In this document: positions 8,230-16,613 of the stretch, piece by piece | Layout of the letters: the number at the start of each line of letters is the position of its first letter | Position numbering within the stretch: position 1 is the stretch's first letter | NCBI GenBank assembly: GCA_046318115.1 | Contig: JBKCVA010000153.1 | Coordinates: 1 to 64,000, forward strand | Length of the DNA: 64,000 bases | Reading direction: 5' to 3' | From: Aquimonas sp046318115 | GTDB taxonomy: Bacteria > Pseudomonadota > Gammaproteobacteria > Xanthomonadales > Xanthomonadaceae | The notes under the pieces: model-generated | The model's database searches: none | The model's input: only the letters and a program-made list of their open reading frames with translations | Told to the model about the DNA's origin: nothing | Translations under genes and position numbers: made by a program

Positions 8230-9498
8230 ATGAGCCAGGACGCCCAACGCTCTGATGCCCTGCTGGAAGCCCTGCGCATTCCGCGCGGTGAAGGTGGGCG
8301 AGGCAAGCGCAGGCGCCGCCTGCCGATCTGGCTGCTGGTGCTGGTCGCGCTCGCGATCGGTTTCTTCGCCCTGCGCGCGATGCGTCCGATCGAGGTCGAG
8401 ACCGGTAGCGCCCGCAGCGCCGCCGAGGCCGGGCCAACCTCGTTGCTCGATGCCTCGGGCTTCGTCACCGCGCGGCGCATTGCCACGGTCTCGTCCAAGG
8501 TGACCGGCCGCGTGCTGGAGGTGCTGATCGAGGAAGGTCAGCGCGTGACCGAAGGCGAACTCATGGCCCGACTCGACCCGGTCGACGCCGCCGCCCAGCT
8601 CGAACTGGCCCGCGCCCAACTGGCATCGAGCCAGTCGCAGCTTGCTGAAGCGCGTTCGCTGCTGGCGCTGGCCGAGAGCACGCTGAAGCGCCAGCAGGAG
8701 CTGGCCGCGCGCAAGCTCACCTCGGACGCCGCACTGGAGCAGGCGCAGAGTGATCGCGATGCCCGCGCCGCCCGTCTCGGCTCGCTGCAGCGGGCGACTG
8801 AAGTCGCCGCCGAGCAGGTCGCGGTGGCGGAGTTGAATCTCGCCAATACCGAAGTGCGCGCTCCGTTCAGCGGCGTCATCATCGCCAAAGCCGCGCAGCC
8901 CGGTGAAATGGTGTCGCCGCTCTCGGCCGGCGGCGGCTTCACCCGCACTGGCATCGGCACCGTGGTCGACATGGACTCGCTGGAAGTGAACGTAGACGTC
9001 AACGAGGCCTACATCGGCCGCGTGCAGCCCGGCATGCCGGTCGACGCCGTGCTGAACGCCTACCCGGACTGGAAGATCCCCGGCAGCGTCATCGCCATCG
9101 TGCCGGCCGCCGACCGCAGCAAGGCCACCGTCAAGGTGCGCATCGCGCTGGACAGCCGCGACCCGCGCATCGTGCCCGACATGGGCGTGCGGGTGAGCTT
9201 CCTCGAAGCCCGCCCCGATCCGAACGCGGCCCCGCCCAGCGGTGCCCTCGTGCCCGAGCGCGCCGTAGTGCTCGCAAAACCTGAAGAGGGTGCCGAAGGC
9301 GGCAGCGCTAGCGATCGCGGCCACGTTTTCGTGCTGGCCGAGGACGACAGCGTTCGCCGCGTCGAACTGCAGCTGGGCGAAGCCGCCAACGGCGAGCGCC
9401 GCGTACTGGCGGGCCTGAGCGGAGGCGAGACCCTGGTGCTGTCGCCGCCGGAGACGCTGCAGGACGGCGACCGCGTCAGCCGCAAGACGAGCCGCTGA
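8230..9498 (+). CDS. Periplasmic adaptor (membrane fusion) protein, MacA/HlyD-like
   Basis: The 422-residue adaptor has a basic N-terminus (GRGKRRRRLPIW) leading into one membrane helix at about residues 33-52. A biotinyl-lipoyl-like half-motif follows (VTGRVLEVLIEEGQRVTEGE), then a long alpha-helical hairpin (about 120-205, Ala/Gln/Leu-rich). The second lipoyl half (TEVRAPFSGVIIAKAAQPGE) and beta-barrel and membrane-proximal domains complete it. Such proteins bridge an inner-membrane ABC pump and an outer-membrane channel. The start is the ATG at 8230; an upstream in-frame extension lacks homology. The next gene, five bases away, encodes the matching ABC ATPase, but no permease gene follows. 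Confidence 0.85.
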   Translation: MSQDAQRSDALLEALRIPRGEGGRGKRRRRLPIWLLVLVALAIGFFALRAMRPIEVETGSARSAAEAGPTSLLDASGFVTARRIATVSSKVTGRVLEVLIEEGQRVTEGELMARLDPVDAAAQLELARAQLASSQSQLAEARSLLALAESTLKRQQELAARKLTSDAALEQAQSDRDARAARLGSLQRATEVAAEQVAVAELNLANTEVRAPFSGVIIAKAAQPGEMVSPLSAGGGFTRTGIGTVVDMDSLEVNVDVNEAYIGRVQPGMPVDAVLNAYPDWKIPGSVIAIVPAADRSKATVKVRIALDSRDPRIVPDMGVRVSFLEARPDPNAAPPSGALVPERAVVLAKPEEGAEGGSASDRGHVFVLAEDDSVRRVELQLGEAANGERRVLAGLSGGETLVLSPPETLQDGDRVSRKTSR

Positions 9499-9503
9499 CG
9501 CCC

Positions 9504-10193
9504 GTGGCCGCCTCCACCCCGCTGGTCGAGATCCGCCAGCTCACCAAGACCTATGTGCGCGGCAGCCAGCGCGTCGAGGTGCTGCACGGCATCCACCTCG
9601 ACATCGCCGAGGGCGATTTCGTCGCGCTCATGGGGCCCTCGGGCTCGGGCAAGACCACCCTGCTGAATCTCATCGGCGGCATCGACTCGCCGACCTCGGG
9701 TGTGCTCAAGGTCGGCGGCGAGCGCATCGAGGACTACAGCGCGGACGAACTCGCCGCGTGGCGCGCCAGCACGGTGGGCTTCATCTTCCAGAGCTACAAC
9801 CTGATGCCGGTACTGTCGGCCCAGAAGAACGTCGAGCTGCCGCTGCTGCTGACCGATTTCGGCGCCAGCGAACGCGCCAAGCGCGCGCGCATCGCCCTGC
9901 AGCTGGTGGGGCTGTCCGACCGCGGCGGGCACAAGCCGAACGAGCTGTCCGGCGGCCAGCAGCAGCGCGTGGCGATCGCACGCGCCCTGGTCTCCGACCC
10001 GCGTCTGTTGATCTGCGACGAGCCCACCGGCGACCTCGACCGCAAGACCGCCGACGAGGTGCTGCGCCTCTTGCAGCGCCTCAACAGCGAGTTCGGCAAG
10101 ACCATCATCATGGTCACCCACGACCCCAAAGCCGCCGAGTACGCCCGGCGCACCGTGCATCTGGACAAAGGCACGCTGGTGAGCGGCGGGTAG
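9504..10193 (+). CDS. ABC transporter ATP-binding protein, MacB/LolD type
   Basis: The 229-residue ATPase starts at GTG five bases after the adaptor stop, so the two are certainly co-transcribed. It contains Walker A GPSGSGKTTLLN, Q-loop FQSYNLMP, signature LSGGQQQRVAIARAL, Walker B LLICDEPTGDLD and a switch-region MVTHD, the pattern of MacB/LolD/FtsE ATPases. In MacAB systems the permease is fused to or encoded next to the ATPase. Here the following gene is mpl on the opposite strand, 15 bases away. The complete transporter therefore needs an FtsX-like permease from elsewhere in the genome, or the operon has lost it. Confidence 0.88.
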   Translation: MAASTPLVEIRQLTKTYVRGSQRVEVLHGIHLDIAEGDFVALMGPSGSGKTTLLNLIGGIDSPTSGVLKVGGERIEDYSADELAAWRASTVGFIFQSYNLMPVLSAQKNVELPLLLTDFGASERAKRARIALQLVGLSDRGGHKPNELSGGQQQRVAIARALVSDPRLLICDEPTGDLDRKTADEVLRLLQRLNSEFGKTIIMVTHDPKAAEYARRTVHLDKGTLVSGG

Positions 10194-10208
10194 CTCAAGC
10201 CGCGAGCT

Positions 10209-11570
10209 TCAGTCCGGTTGCAGCCGCTCCACCATCCGACGCGGCGCACCCTCGAATCCGCCGTTCGACATGAACACCACATGGTCGCCGGGGCGGGCGA
10301 GGGCGGCGAGCTGGTCGAGCAGGGCGTCGACGGTCGGCACAGTGTGCCCCTCGCCGCGCAGGGCGCCGACCACGGAGGCCGCATCCCAGGCGAGCTCGGG
10401 CCGGTGCAGGAAGACCACGGCGTCGGCGTCACTGAGCGACGGCGCAAACTGGGCCGCGTGCGCGCCCAAGCGCATCGAATTGCTGCGCGGTTCGATGGCG
10501 ACCAGGATGCGCGCCGCCCCGACCTGGGCGCGCAGACCGGCCAGCGTGGTGCGGATCGCCGTGGGGTGGTGGGCGAAGTCGTCGTAGACGCAGATATCCT
10601 GCGGGCTGCCGAGTTTCTGCATGCGGCGCTTCACCGACACGAAGTCGGCCAGCGGGGACAGCAGCGGACGCACGTCGAGTCCGTAAGCGTCGACCGCAGC
10701 CAGCGCCGCCAGCGCATTCATCACGTTGTGCCGACCGAGCAGGTTCCAGTGCACTTCGCCCACTGACTCACCACTCTGCACGACTTCGAAGGCGCTACCG
10801 TCGGCCTTGAGTAGGCGCGCCTGCCAGTCGGCCGCGACGTCGATGCCGAAGCGCGTCACCGGCGTCCAGCAGCCCATCGCCAGCACCTCGGCGAGTGCCG
10901 CGTCCTCGGCGTTGACGATCAGCCGGCCGCGCCCCGGCACGGTGCGCACCAGGTGATGGAACTGGCGCTGGATCGCGGCCAGGTCGGGAAAGATGTCGGC
11001 GTGGTCGTACTCGAGGTTGTTGAGGATCGCGATCTCGGGCCGGTAGTGGACGAACTTCGAGCGCTTGTCGAAAAAGGCGGTGTCGTATTCGTCGGCCTCG
11101 ACCACGAAGGCCGGGCTCGCCCCGATGCGCGCGGACACACCGAAGTTCTCGGGCACGCCGCCAATGAGAAAGCCCGGTGCGGCGTCCGCACAGTCGAGCA
11201 GGTAGGCCAGCAGCGAGCTGGTGGTGGTCTTGCCGTGGGTGCCCGCCACCGCCAGCACGCGACGGCCGCGCAGCACCTGCTCGGCCAGCCACTGCGCGCC
11301 GGAGCGGTAGTCGCGACCGGCATCGAGCACGGCCTCGACCGCTGGGTTGCCGCGCGAGAGTGCGTTGCCAACCACCACCTGGTCGACGTCGGCGCCGATA
11401 TGTTCAGGCCGGTAACCGCTGGCGAGCGCAATGCCCAGCGCTTCGAGCTGGGTGCTCATTGGCGGATAGACGTTCTGGTCCGAGCCTTCCACCGCATGGC
11501 CGAGCTCGCGGGCGAGCGCGGCGACGCCGCCCATGAAGGTGCCGCAGATGCCGAGGATGTGCAGTTTCAT
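10209..11570 (-). CDS. mpl: UDP-N-acetylmuramate:L-Ala-gamma-D-Glu-meso-DAP ligase
   Basis: Mpl recycles cell-wall tripeptide by ligating it to UDP-MurNAc in the cytoplasm. The 453-residue product starts MKLHILGICGTFMGGVAALA, the typical Mpl N-terminus with a Rossmann-type UDP-binding loop. It has the Mur ligase P-loop GTHGKTTTSSLLAYLL, an EADEYDTAFFDKRSKF block characteristic of Mpl, the HNVMNALAALAA segment of the central domain and the C-terminal YDDFAHHPTAI motif. The start codon overlaps the stop of the upstream membrane-protein gene by four bases (ATGA), indicating translational coupling. Confidence 0.95.
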   Translation of the reverse strand: MKLHILGICGTFMGGVAALARELGHAVEGSDQNVYPPMSTQLEALGIALASGYRPEHIGADVDQVVVGNALSRGNPAVEAVLDAGRDYRSGAQWLAEQVLRGRRVLAVAGTHGKTTTSSLLAYLLDCADAAPGFLIGGVPENFGVSARIGASPAFVVEADEYDTAFFDKRSKFVHYRPEIAILNNLEYDHADIFPDLAAIQRQFHHLVRTVPGRGRLIVNAEDAALAEVLAMGCWTPVTRFGIDVAADWQARLLKADGSAFEVVQSGESVGEVHWNLLGRHNVMNALAALAAVDAYGLDVRPLLSPLADFVSVKRRMQKLGSPQDICVYDDFAHHPTAIRTTLAGLRAQVGAARILVAIEPRSNSMRLGAHAAQFAPSLSDADAVVFLHRPELAWDAASVVGALRGEGHTVPTVDALLDQLAALARPGDHVVFMSNGGFEGAPRRMVERLQPD

Positions 11571-12112
11571 TCAGTGGCTCCGGCGAGTCGGCTCAGCACA
11601 GCCACCTCGGCAAGGAACAGGGTCAGGCTGGTGGCGATCGCCAGCGGTGGCGGCACCTCCAGAGCGCTCCGCCAGATGTGCGCATCGATCGCCAGCTTCC
11701 AGGCGGTGAGTACGAGCCAGGCCATGCCGAGCAGGGTCTGCAGCAGCGACGGCGCGGGCGGCGTCGCACCGGCGTCCGGCGGCGGATCGGCGCCCACCAT
11801 CACCAGCAGCATCGCGGCGCCGAACAGCAGGCTGCTGCCGACGAAGGCGGTGGCGGTCTGCACGAAGCGCTCGCTGCGTGCGCGCATCCGCAGCAGAACG
11901 TGGATGGGCAACAGCAGGAAGATGAGCGCCACAGGCAACTGCAGTGGCCCTCCCCGGCCCTCGAACAGCAGATACTGGGCTGAGAGCTGCAGCACCGCCC
12001 ACGCGAACAGCAGCCGCGTCAGCAGCCGGGTGTCGAAAGGCAGATCCTGCGGACCGGCACGCAGAAGGGCGATGCCGATGAGACGCGCGAGCAGGGGGTT
12101 CATGCCGGGCAC
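11567..12112 (-). CDS. Multi-pass membrane protein, unknown function
   Basis: The 181-residue hydrophobic protein has about five predicted transmembrane segments, near residues 30-50, 54-74, 86-107, 122-142 and 152-172. A Pro/Ala-rich loop near 108-120 separates the third and fourth. No family is recognised. It sits between adk and mpl on the same strand and shares a four-base ATGA overlap with mpl, so it is probably made together with Mpl. An alternative ATG three codons in (12103) is equally possible. Confidence 0.7.
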   Translation of the reverse strand: MPGMNPLLARLIGIALLRAGPQDLPFDTRLLTRLLFAWAVLQLSAQYLLFEGRGGPLQLPVALIFLLLPIHVLLRMRARSERFVQTATAFVGSSLLFGAAMLLVMVGADPPPDAGATPPAPSLLQTLLGMAWLVLTAWKLAIDAHIWRSALEVPPPLAIATSLTLFLAEVAVLSRLAGATE

Positions 12113-12182
12113 CTCGTGGGGCGGGCGCGTCCGCAGCGAACGGCTGGCGGACGCGGCCCTGTACCGACCGCAGGCCGCGGAA

Positions 12183-12764
12183 TCAGGTCTCGTCCGCAGT
12201 GGCGCTGCGAATTGCGGACAGGATGCGGTCCGAGACTTCCTCCATCGCGCCGACGCCGTACACGCAGACGAGGCGACCGCGCTCGCGGTAGTAGTCGATC
12301 ACCGGCGCGGTCTGGTCGGAGTAGACCCGCAGGCGGTTGGCCACAGCTTCGGGAGTGTCGTCGGCGCGGCCCTCCGCCTGGGCGCGCCCCGCGATGCGCT
12401 GCACCAGCAGCTCGGTGCTGACGTCCAGCTGCACGGCGACATCGACCGGGAGGTGCAGGCGCTGCAGCAGGGCGTCCAGCGCGCTCGCCTGGGCCAGGTT
12501 GCGCGGATAGCCGTCAAGGATGAAGCCGCGGGCGATGTCGGGCTGGCTGAAGCGCTCTTCGAGCATGCCGAGCACGATCTCGTCGGACACCAGTTCGCCG
12601 CGCTCCATCACCGCCTTGGCCTGCAGGCCCAGCGGAGTGCCGGCTGCCACGGCGGCGCGCAGCAGATCACCGGTGGAAATGTGCGGCACGCCCAGTTGTT
12701 CCTTGAGGCGCGTGGCCTGCGTGCCCTTGCCCGAGCCGGGCGCACCGAGAAGTACGAGTCGCAT
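12183..12764 (-). CDS. adk: Adenylate kinase (short-LID form)
   Basis: The enzyme interconverts 2 ADP with ATP and AMP. The 193-residue product has the P-loop GAPGSGKGTQATRLKEQL at residues 7-24, the AMP-binding HISTGDLLRAAV, GFILDGYPRNLAQA, and a short LID region (RAQAEGRADD) without the Cys4 zinc site. Its length is that of short-type adenylate kinases, as in other Xanthomonadales. It begins the adk-membrane protein-mpl group and is divergent from the PPi-PFK gene, with 154 bases between the start codons for promoters. Confidence 0.95.
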   Translation of the reverse strand: MRLVLLGAPGSGKGTQATRLKEQLGVPHISTGDLLRAAVAAGTPLGLQAKAVMERGELVSDEIVLGMLEERFSQPDIARGFILDGYPRNLAQASALDALLQRLHLPVDVAVQLDVSTELLVQRIAGRAQAEGRADDTPEAVANRLRVYSDQTAPVIDYYRERGRLVCVYGVGAMEEVSDRILSAIRSATADET

Positions 12765-12918
12765 GGGAGATCCGGAAGTGATGGAAAACCTGGGGCGCGG
12801 CGGTGGCGGGGCGGCTAGACTTGCGGGCCCTACAGGCCCCGGTTCGCGCGGTCGCCGGCAACGTAACCGCTGCCCCGGGTAGAGTCAATTCAACACTTTG
12901 GTCGGAGCCCTCACCCGC

Positions 12919-14181
12919 ATGAGCCAGGGAAAACTGCTGTACGCACAGTCCGGTGGCGTGACGTCAGTCATCAATGCCACCGCCGCTGCCGTGATCGAAA
13001 CCGCGCGCAAGCACAAGGTCAAGGTGCTGGCTGCCAAGAACGGCATCATCGGCGCGCTGCGCGAGGATCTGATCGACACCAGCAAGGAATCCGCAGCCGC
13101 CCTGCGCGACCTCGCCCACACCCCCGGCGGCGCCTTTGGCAGCTGCCGCTTCAAGCTCAAGGGGCTGGAGGAAAACCGCGCGCAGTACGAGCGCCTGATC
13201 GACGTGTTCCGCGCGCACGACATCCGCTATTTCCTCTACAACGGCGGCAATGACAGCGCCGACACCGCGCACAAGCTGTCGCAGATCGCCAAGACCTTCG
13301 ACTACCCGATGACCTGCATCGGCGTGCCCAAGACCGTCGACAACGACCTCGCGGTCACCGACTGCTGCCCGGGCTTCGGCTCGGTGGCCAAGTACACGGC
13401 GGTGTCGGTGATGGAAGCCAGCCTCGACGTGATCTCGATGGCCGAAAGCTCGACCAAAGTCTTCGTGATGGAGGTGATGGGCCGCCACGCCGGCTGGATT
13501 GCCGCCGCCGCGGGTCTGGCGCAGCGCGAGGAGAACGACCCGCCGCAGATCATCCTGTTCCCGGAAATCGCGTTCGACGAAGCGAAGTTCCTGGCCAAGG
13601 TGAAGGCAACAGTCGAGAAGATCGGCTACTGCACGGTGGTGGTCAGCGAGGGGCTCAGCCATCCGGACGGCCGCTTCGTCGCCGAGGCCGGCGGCAAGGA
13701 CGCCTTCGGCCACAGCCAGCTCGGCGGCGTCGGCCCCACCATCGCCGCGCTGGTCAAGGACAAGCTCGGCTACAAGTACCACTGGGCGGTGCCCGACTAC
13801 CTGCAGCGCTCCGCGCGGCATCTGGCATCCAAGACCGACTGGGAACAGGCCCAGGCCGTGGGCCGCGCCGCGGTCGAGTACGCGCTGGCCGGCAAGAACG
13901 CGGTGATGCCAGTGATCAAGCGTCTCAGCGATGCGCCCTACCGCTGGAAGATCGAGCCGGCGCCGCTGGCCAAGGTCGCCAACCACGAAAAGAAAATGCC
14001 GAAGAACTTCATCCGCCGCGACGGTTACGGCATCACCGAGGCCTGCCGCAAGTACCTGGCCCCGCTGATCCAGGGCGAGGCCTTCCCGCCCTTCGGCAAG
14101 GACGGCCTGCCCCGCTATGTCACCCTGAAGAACGTGCGGGTGCCGAAGAAGCTGCCGGCGTATTCGATTGCTGACAAGTAG
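12919..14181 (+). CDS. pfp: PPi-dependent 6-phosphofructokinase
   Basis: The enzyme phosphorylates fructose-6-phosphate reversibly using pyrophosphate. The 420-residue product carries GGND at residues 109-112. The Asp in the last position, in place of the Gly of ATP-PFKs (GGDG), blocks ATP binding and marks PPi use. PKTVDND at 137-143 supplies the catalytic Asp and the Lys typical of PPi enzymes. MEVMGRHAGWIAAAA follows near 190. The ATG at 12919 is preferred because the family begins MSQGKLLYAQSGG; the upstream TTG extension has no homology. A PPi-PFK as the phosphofructokinase is an established feature of Xanthomonas. A perfect 11-bp hairpin lies 84 bases downstream. Confidence 0.92.
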   Translation: MSQGKLLYAQSGGVTSVINATAAAVIETARKHKVKVLAAKNGIIGALREDLIDTSKESAAALRDLAHTPGGAFGSCRFKLKGLEENRAQYERLIDVFRAHDIRYFLYNGGNDSADTAHKLSQIAKTFDYPMTCIGVPKTVDNDLAVTDCCPGFGSVAKYTAVSVMEASLDVISMAESSTKVFVMEVMGRHAGWIAAAAGLAQREENDPPQIILFPEIAFDEAKFLAKVKATVEKIGYCTVVVSEGLSHPDGRFVAEAGGKDAFGHSQLGGVGPTIAALVKDKLGYKYHWAVPDYLQRSARHLASKTDWEQAQAVGRAAVEYALAGKNAVMPVIKRLSDAPYRWKIEPAPLAKVANHEKKMPKNFIRRDGYGITEACRKYLAPLIQGEAFPPFGKDGLPRYVTLKNVRVPKKLPAYSIADK

Positions 14182-14264
14182 CTGGGATTCGGGATTCGGG
14201 ATTCGCAAGAGCGTCGCTGGATTCGAAGGCGCGCTCTGCCCTGACCAGGTCACCGGGTTTTGCT

Positions 14265-14291
14265 CGACGGGCTGCCTTGCGCAGCCCGTCG
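14265..14291 (+). terminator. Likely terminator of pfp
   Basis: A perfect 11-bp stem (14265-14275 with 14281-14291) and a five-base loop lie 84 bases after the pfp stop. Only a weak T-rich tail (TCGTT) follows. Confidence 0.5.
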
Positions 14292-14377
14292 TCGTTAAGG
14301 ACCCTTGGAATCCAGATCCGAATCCTGCCATGACGGACGGCGGCGGCGCAGGGCGCGGCTTCGGCCTTTGCCCTTTC

Positions 14378-14485
14378 AAGTCCCGAATCCCGTCCCGGCC
14401 CTCGCGGTGGGCGCTCGAGCGTTCGGCCACGCGCGCGGCATGCCGCGCAAACGCGTCGCCTTACCCCCAATCCCGGCTCTCTTGA
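14378..14485. repeat. Dispersed intergenic repeat, copy A
   Basis: Homologous by eye over about 105 bases to copy B at 17754-17867, in the same orientation. It lies upstream of the AMP-ligase gene. Confidence 0.65.
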
Positions 14486-14539
14486 GTCCCCCCGCGTTTT
14501 CATGGAGTCTTGGCGGCCTCGTAACGCGTTCTTCACTGC

Positions 14540-15904
14540 ATGTCGGCCGTTCCCAGCGATCCCAGCCTCGCCACCGCCCTGATTCCGCTTGCCTGCGGGC
14601 CCCTCCAGCGGCGCTTCGCCGTGGGTGGCGCGGGTCCTGTGTCGCTGGAGCGTTTCCTGCGCCAAGCGCACACGCTGGCGGAGACGCTGCCGTCGGGCAG
14701 CCATTGCCTCAACCTGTGTGAAGACCGCTACCGCTTCATCCTGACCCTGACCGCCGCCCTGCTGCGCGGCCAGCCGACCCTGCTGCCGCCCTCGCGCGCA
14801 CCCAGCGTGATCCTGGAGATGCTCGAGCGTTATCCCGAGGCGCACTGCGTCGGCGATGACGGCTTGAACGGCTGTCCGCTGGAGCGCCTGCCGCCGCGCT
14901 ACACCGCGCTGCCGGCGGTGCTGGCCGAATGCCAAGGGCCGATAGAGCTGCCGCAGCTGCCTGCGGAAAGCCTCGCCGTGATCGGCTTCACCTCGGGCAG
15001 CTCGGGCCCGCCCAAGGCCCAGCCCAAGAGCTGGGGCAGCTTCAGCCGGAGCACCGCACTCAATGCGGCGCTGCTTAGCGAAGTCGCAGGCGCGGACGCA
15101 GAGATCCTTGCCACCGTGCCAGCCCAGCACATGTACGGCATGGAGACCTCCGTGCTGCTGCCGCTGCTGGGCGGCTTTCCGATCCATCCAGCGCGGCCGT
15201 TCTTCCCGGCTGACATCGTGCGCGCCTTGAACGAACTCGAAGCACCGCGCGTGCTCGTCACGACGCCGGTGCACCTGCGCGCGCTGATCAAATCCGGGCT
15301 GTCGCTGCCGCCGATCGCAGCGATCGTCAGCGCCACCGCGCCGCTGGCGGTCGAGCTGGCGCGGGCGGCCGAAGCGGCCAGCGGCGGCCGCGTGCTGGAG
15401 CTCTACGGCAGCACCGAGACCTGCGTGTTCGCGAATCGCCAGACTGCCTGCGACGATGCCTGGACCGCCTACGAAGGCGTGGAGATCCAGCCGCGCCCCG
15501 ACGGCGCGCAGATCGACGCCGCCTGGCTGGCGGCACCGGTGCTGCTGCAGGATCTGATCGAGCTGCTGCCGCAGGGTCGCTTCCGTCTGGCCGGTCGCGC
15601 GGCGGATCTGCTGGAGATCGCCGGCAAGCGCGCCTCACTGGGCGAGCTCACCCGTCGGCTGCTGGCCATTCGCGGCGTGCAGGACGGGGTGGTCTTTCTG
15701 CCCGACACTGCCGGGCCAGTGCAGCGCGTGGCCGCGCTGGTGGTGGCGCCGGAACTGGAGGAGGCCGCCGTACTCGCCGCCCTGCGCGAAGTGGTCGACC
15801 CGGTCTACCTGCCGCGGCCCTTGAAGCGCGTCGCCGCCCTGCCCCGCAATGCAACCGGCAAGCTGCCGCGTGCTGCGCTGCTTGAAGCGCTACGCGGGGA
15901 CTGA
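14540..15904 (+). CDS. AMP-binding (acyl/aryl-CoA ligase-like) enzyme
   Basis: The 454-residue member of the adenylate-forming superfamily would activate a carboxylic acid as acyl-AMP. The AMP-binding P-loop equivalent FTSGSSGPPKAQPKSW lies near residues 150-165. LELYGSTETCVFANRQ is the A5-like motif near 285, FRLAGRAADLLEIAGKR is the A7/A8 hinge near 350, and PRNATGKLPRAALLEAL is the A10 lysine motif at the C-terminus. It is shorter than ordinary acyl-CoA synthetases and resembles the ligases of aryl-polyene/xanthomonadin loci, but no other pigment gene is adjacent. Substrate is therefore undetermined. The flanking genes face the other way. Confidence 0.75.
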   Translation: MSAVPSDPSLATALIPLACGPLQRRFAVGGAGPVSLERFLRQAHTLAETLPSGSHCLNLCEDRYRFILTLTAALLRGQPTLLPPSRAPSVILEMLERYPEAHCVGDDGLNGCPLERLPPRYTALPAVLAECQGPIELPQLPAESLAVIGFTSGSSGPPKAQPKSWGSFSRSTALNAALLSEVAGADAEILATVPAQHMYGMETSVLLPLLGGFPIHPARPFFPADIVRALNELEAPRVLVTTPVHLRALIKSGLSLPPIAAIVSATAPLAVELARAAEAASGGRVLELYGSTETCVFANRQTACDDAWTAYEGVEIQPRPDGAQIDAAWLAAPVLLQDLIELLPQGRFRLAGRAADLLEIAGKRASLGELTRRLLAIRGVQDGVVFLPDTAGPVQRVAALVVAPELEEAAVLAALREVVDPVYLPRPLKRVAALPRNATGKLPRAALLEALRGD

Positions 15905-15986
15905 ACCCCTCTCTTGGGCCCAACACGGCGGCAAGCCCGACCGTCACCGGCCGGGCTCGCCTTCAAGGCCTCGCTCGCGGCGTCGT

Positions 15987-16391
15987 TTACTCGATCGCCG
16001 CCATCTGCAGCCCGCGTGAGAGATCGGTCAGCACGTTGTTGACCCAGCTCGCGTAGTTCTTGTGGATGTAGCGCTCGCCGCGCTTCTCCTCGTAGGCGAG
16101 GTTCTCGCTCGACACATAGGCCAGCGACACGCGTTGACCGTCGTAGCTGATGCGCACGCGCGCGGTGTGGGCGCGGATGTTGAGCGTCGAATCGATCTGG
16201 CCTTCGGTCTCGGCGGTGATGGTCCAGCCGCGGCCGATCAACGCGCGCTTGATCTCGCGCTCGACCGTCTTGAGCTCCAGCCCGGCCGGTACCGCGATCG
16301 GATCGGGATCGGTCAGCGGCGCCTGGCGGGCGCCCATCAGCAGCAGGAAGAACGGCAGCAGGATCAGCAGGTAGCGGCGCGACAGGCGCAT
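15987..16391 (-). CDS. Small exported/membrane-anchored protein, unknown
   Basis: The product is 134 residues with an N-terminal signal or anchor helix (LILLPFFLLLMGARQAPL). A mixed alpha/beta domain follows, featuring LKTVEREIKRALIGRGWTI, a TARVRISYDGQRVSLAY strand pair and a C-terminal helix ending in GLQMAAIE. There is no lipobox cysteine. The ATG at 16391 is used because hydrophobic signal and domain follow at once; the upstream reading frame is Cys/Arg-rich noise. It looks like a small periplasmic domain protein of the Xanthomonadaceae 'hypothetical' class. Function is unknown. Confidence 0.65.
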   Translation of the reverse strand: MRLSRRYLLILLPFFLLLMGARQAPLTDPDPIAVPAGLELKTVEREIKRALIGRGWTITAETEGQIDSTLNIRAHTARVRISYDGQRVSLAYVSSENLAYEEKRGERYIHKNYASWVNNVLTDLSRGLQMAAIE

Positions 16392-16562
16392 GGGGCGAAC
16401 TCCGTGGTCATGGGACGAGCCGCCGCAGCGGCCTTCGCAAGTGTGGCGAAGCGGTGAAGGAGCGACAAGGCAGAGTGCCGACGACCGTGACATGCCGTCG
16501 CATCCGGGGAAAGGTGCGGGCGCCGCATCCACCCGCCTTTCGCGGCGGGCACCCCTCAGAGC

Positions 16563-16599
16563 GTGTGAAAGAACCCAGCCGCAGCAGGCGGAGGGTTCT
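16563..16599 (-). terminator. Nested hairpin terminator after the DUF998 gene
   Basis: On the minus strand an outer 7-bp stem (16599-16593 with 16576-16570) encloses a CCGC/GCGG inner stem and is followed by TTCTTTCAC. The hairpin is part of a repeat that recurs after the GGDEF gene (23302-23338). Confidence 0.5.
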
Positions 16600-16613
16600 C
16601 TCATGCACTCAGG
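16576..16613 (-). repeat. Stop-codon-overlapping repeat, copy 1
   Basis: On the minus strand it begins TGAGTGCATGAGAGAACCCT and continues CCGCCTGCTGCGGC. The TGA is the stop of the DUF998 gene. It matches copy 2 at 23302-23338 with about four differences in 36 bases. Confidence 0.65.

Larger units (their letters stand above)
14182..14539. other. Intergenic region with repeat copy A
   Basis: This 358-base stretch holds no convincing gene. It contains three tandem GGGATTC-type units at about 14184-14207, the pfp terminator hairpin, and from about 14378 to 14485 a copy of a dispersed repeat that recurs at 17750-17867. The repeat includes a GCGCGGCATGCCGCGC palindrome. Confidence 0.7.

Noticed and set aside
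6544..9324. A very long open frame (926 codons) on the minus strand through the M17 and adaptor genes
   Set aside because: It is antisense to two well-supported genes, has no family motifs and shows the composition typical of GC-rich shadow frames.
12113..12182. A promoter between adk and the membrane-protein gene
   Set aside because: No -35/-10 pair could be recognised; co-transcription from adk is simpler.
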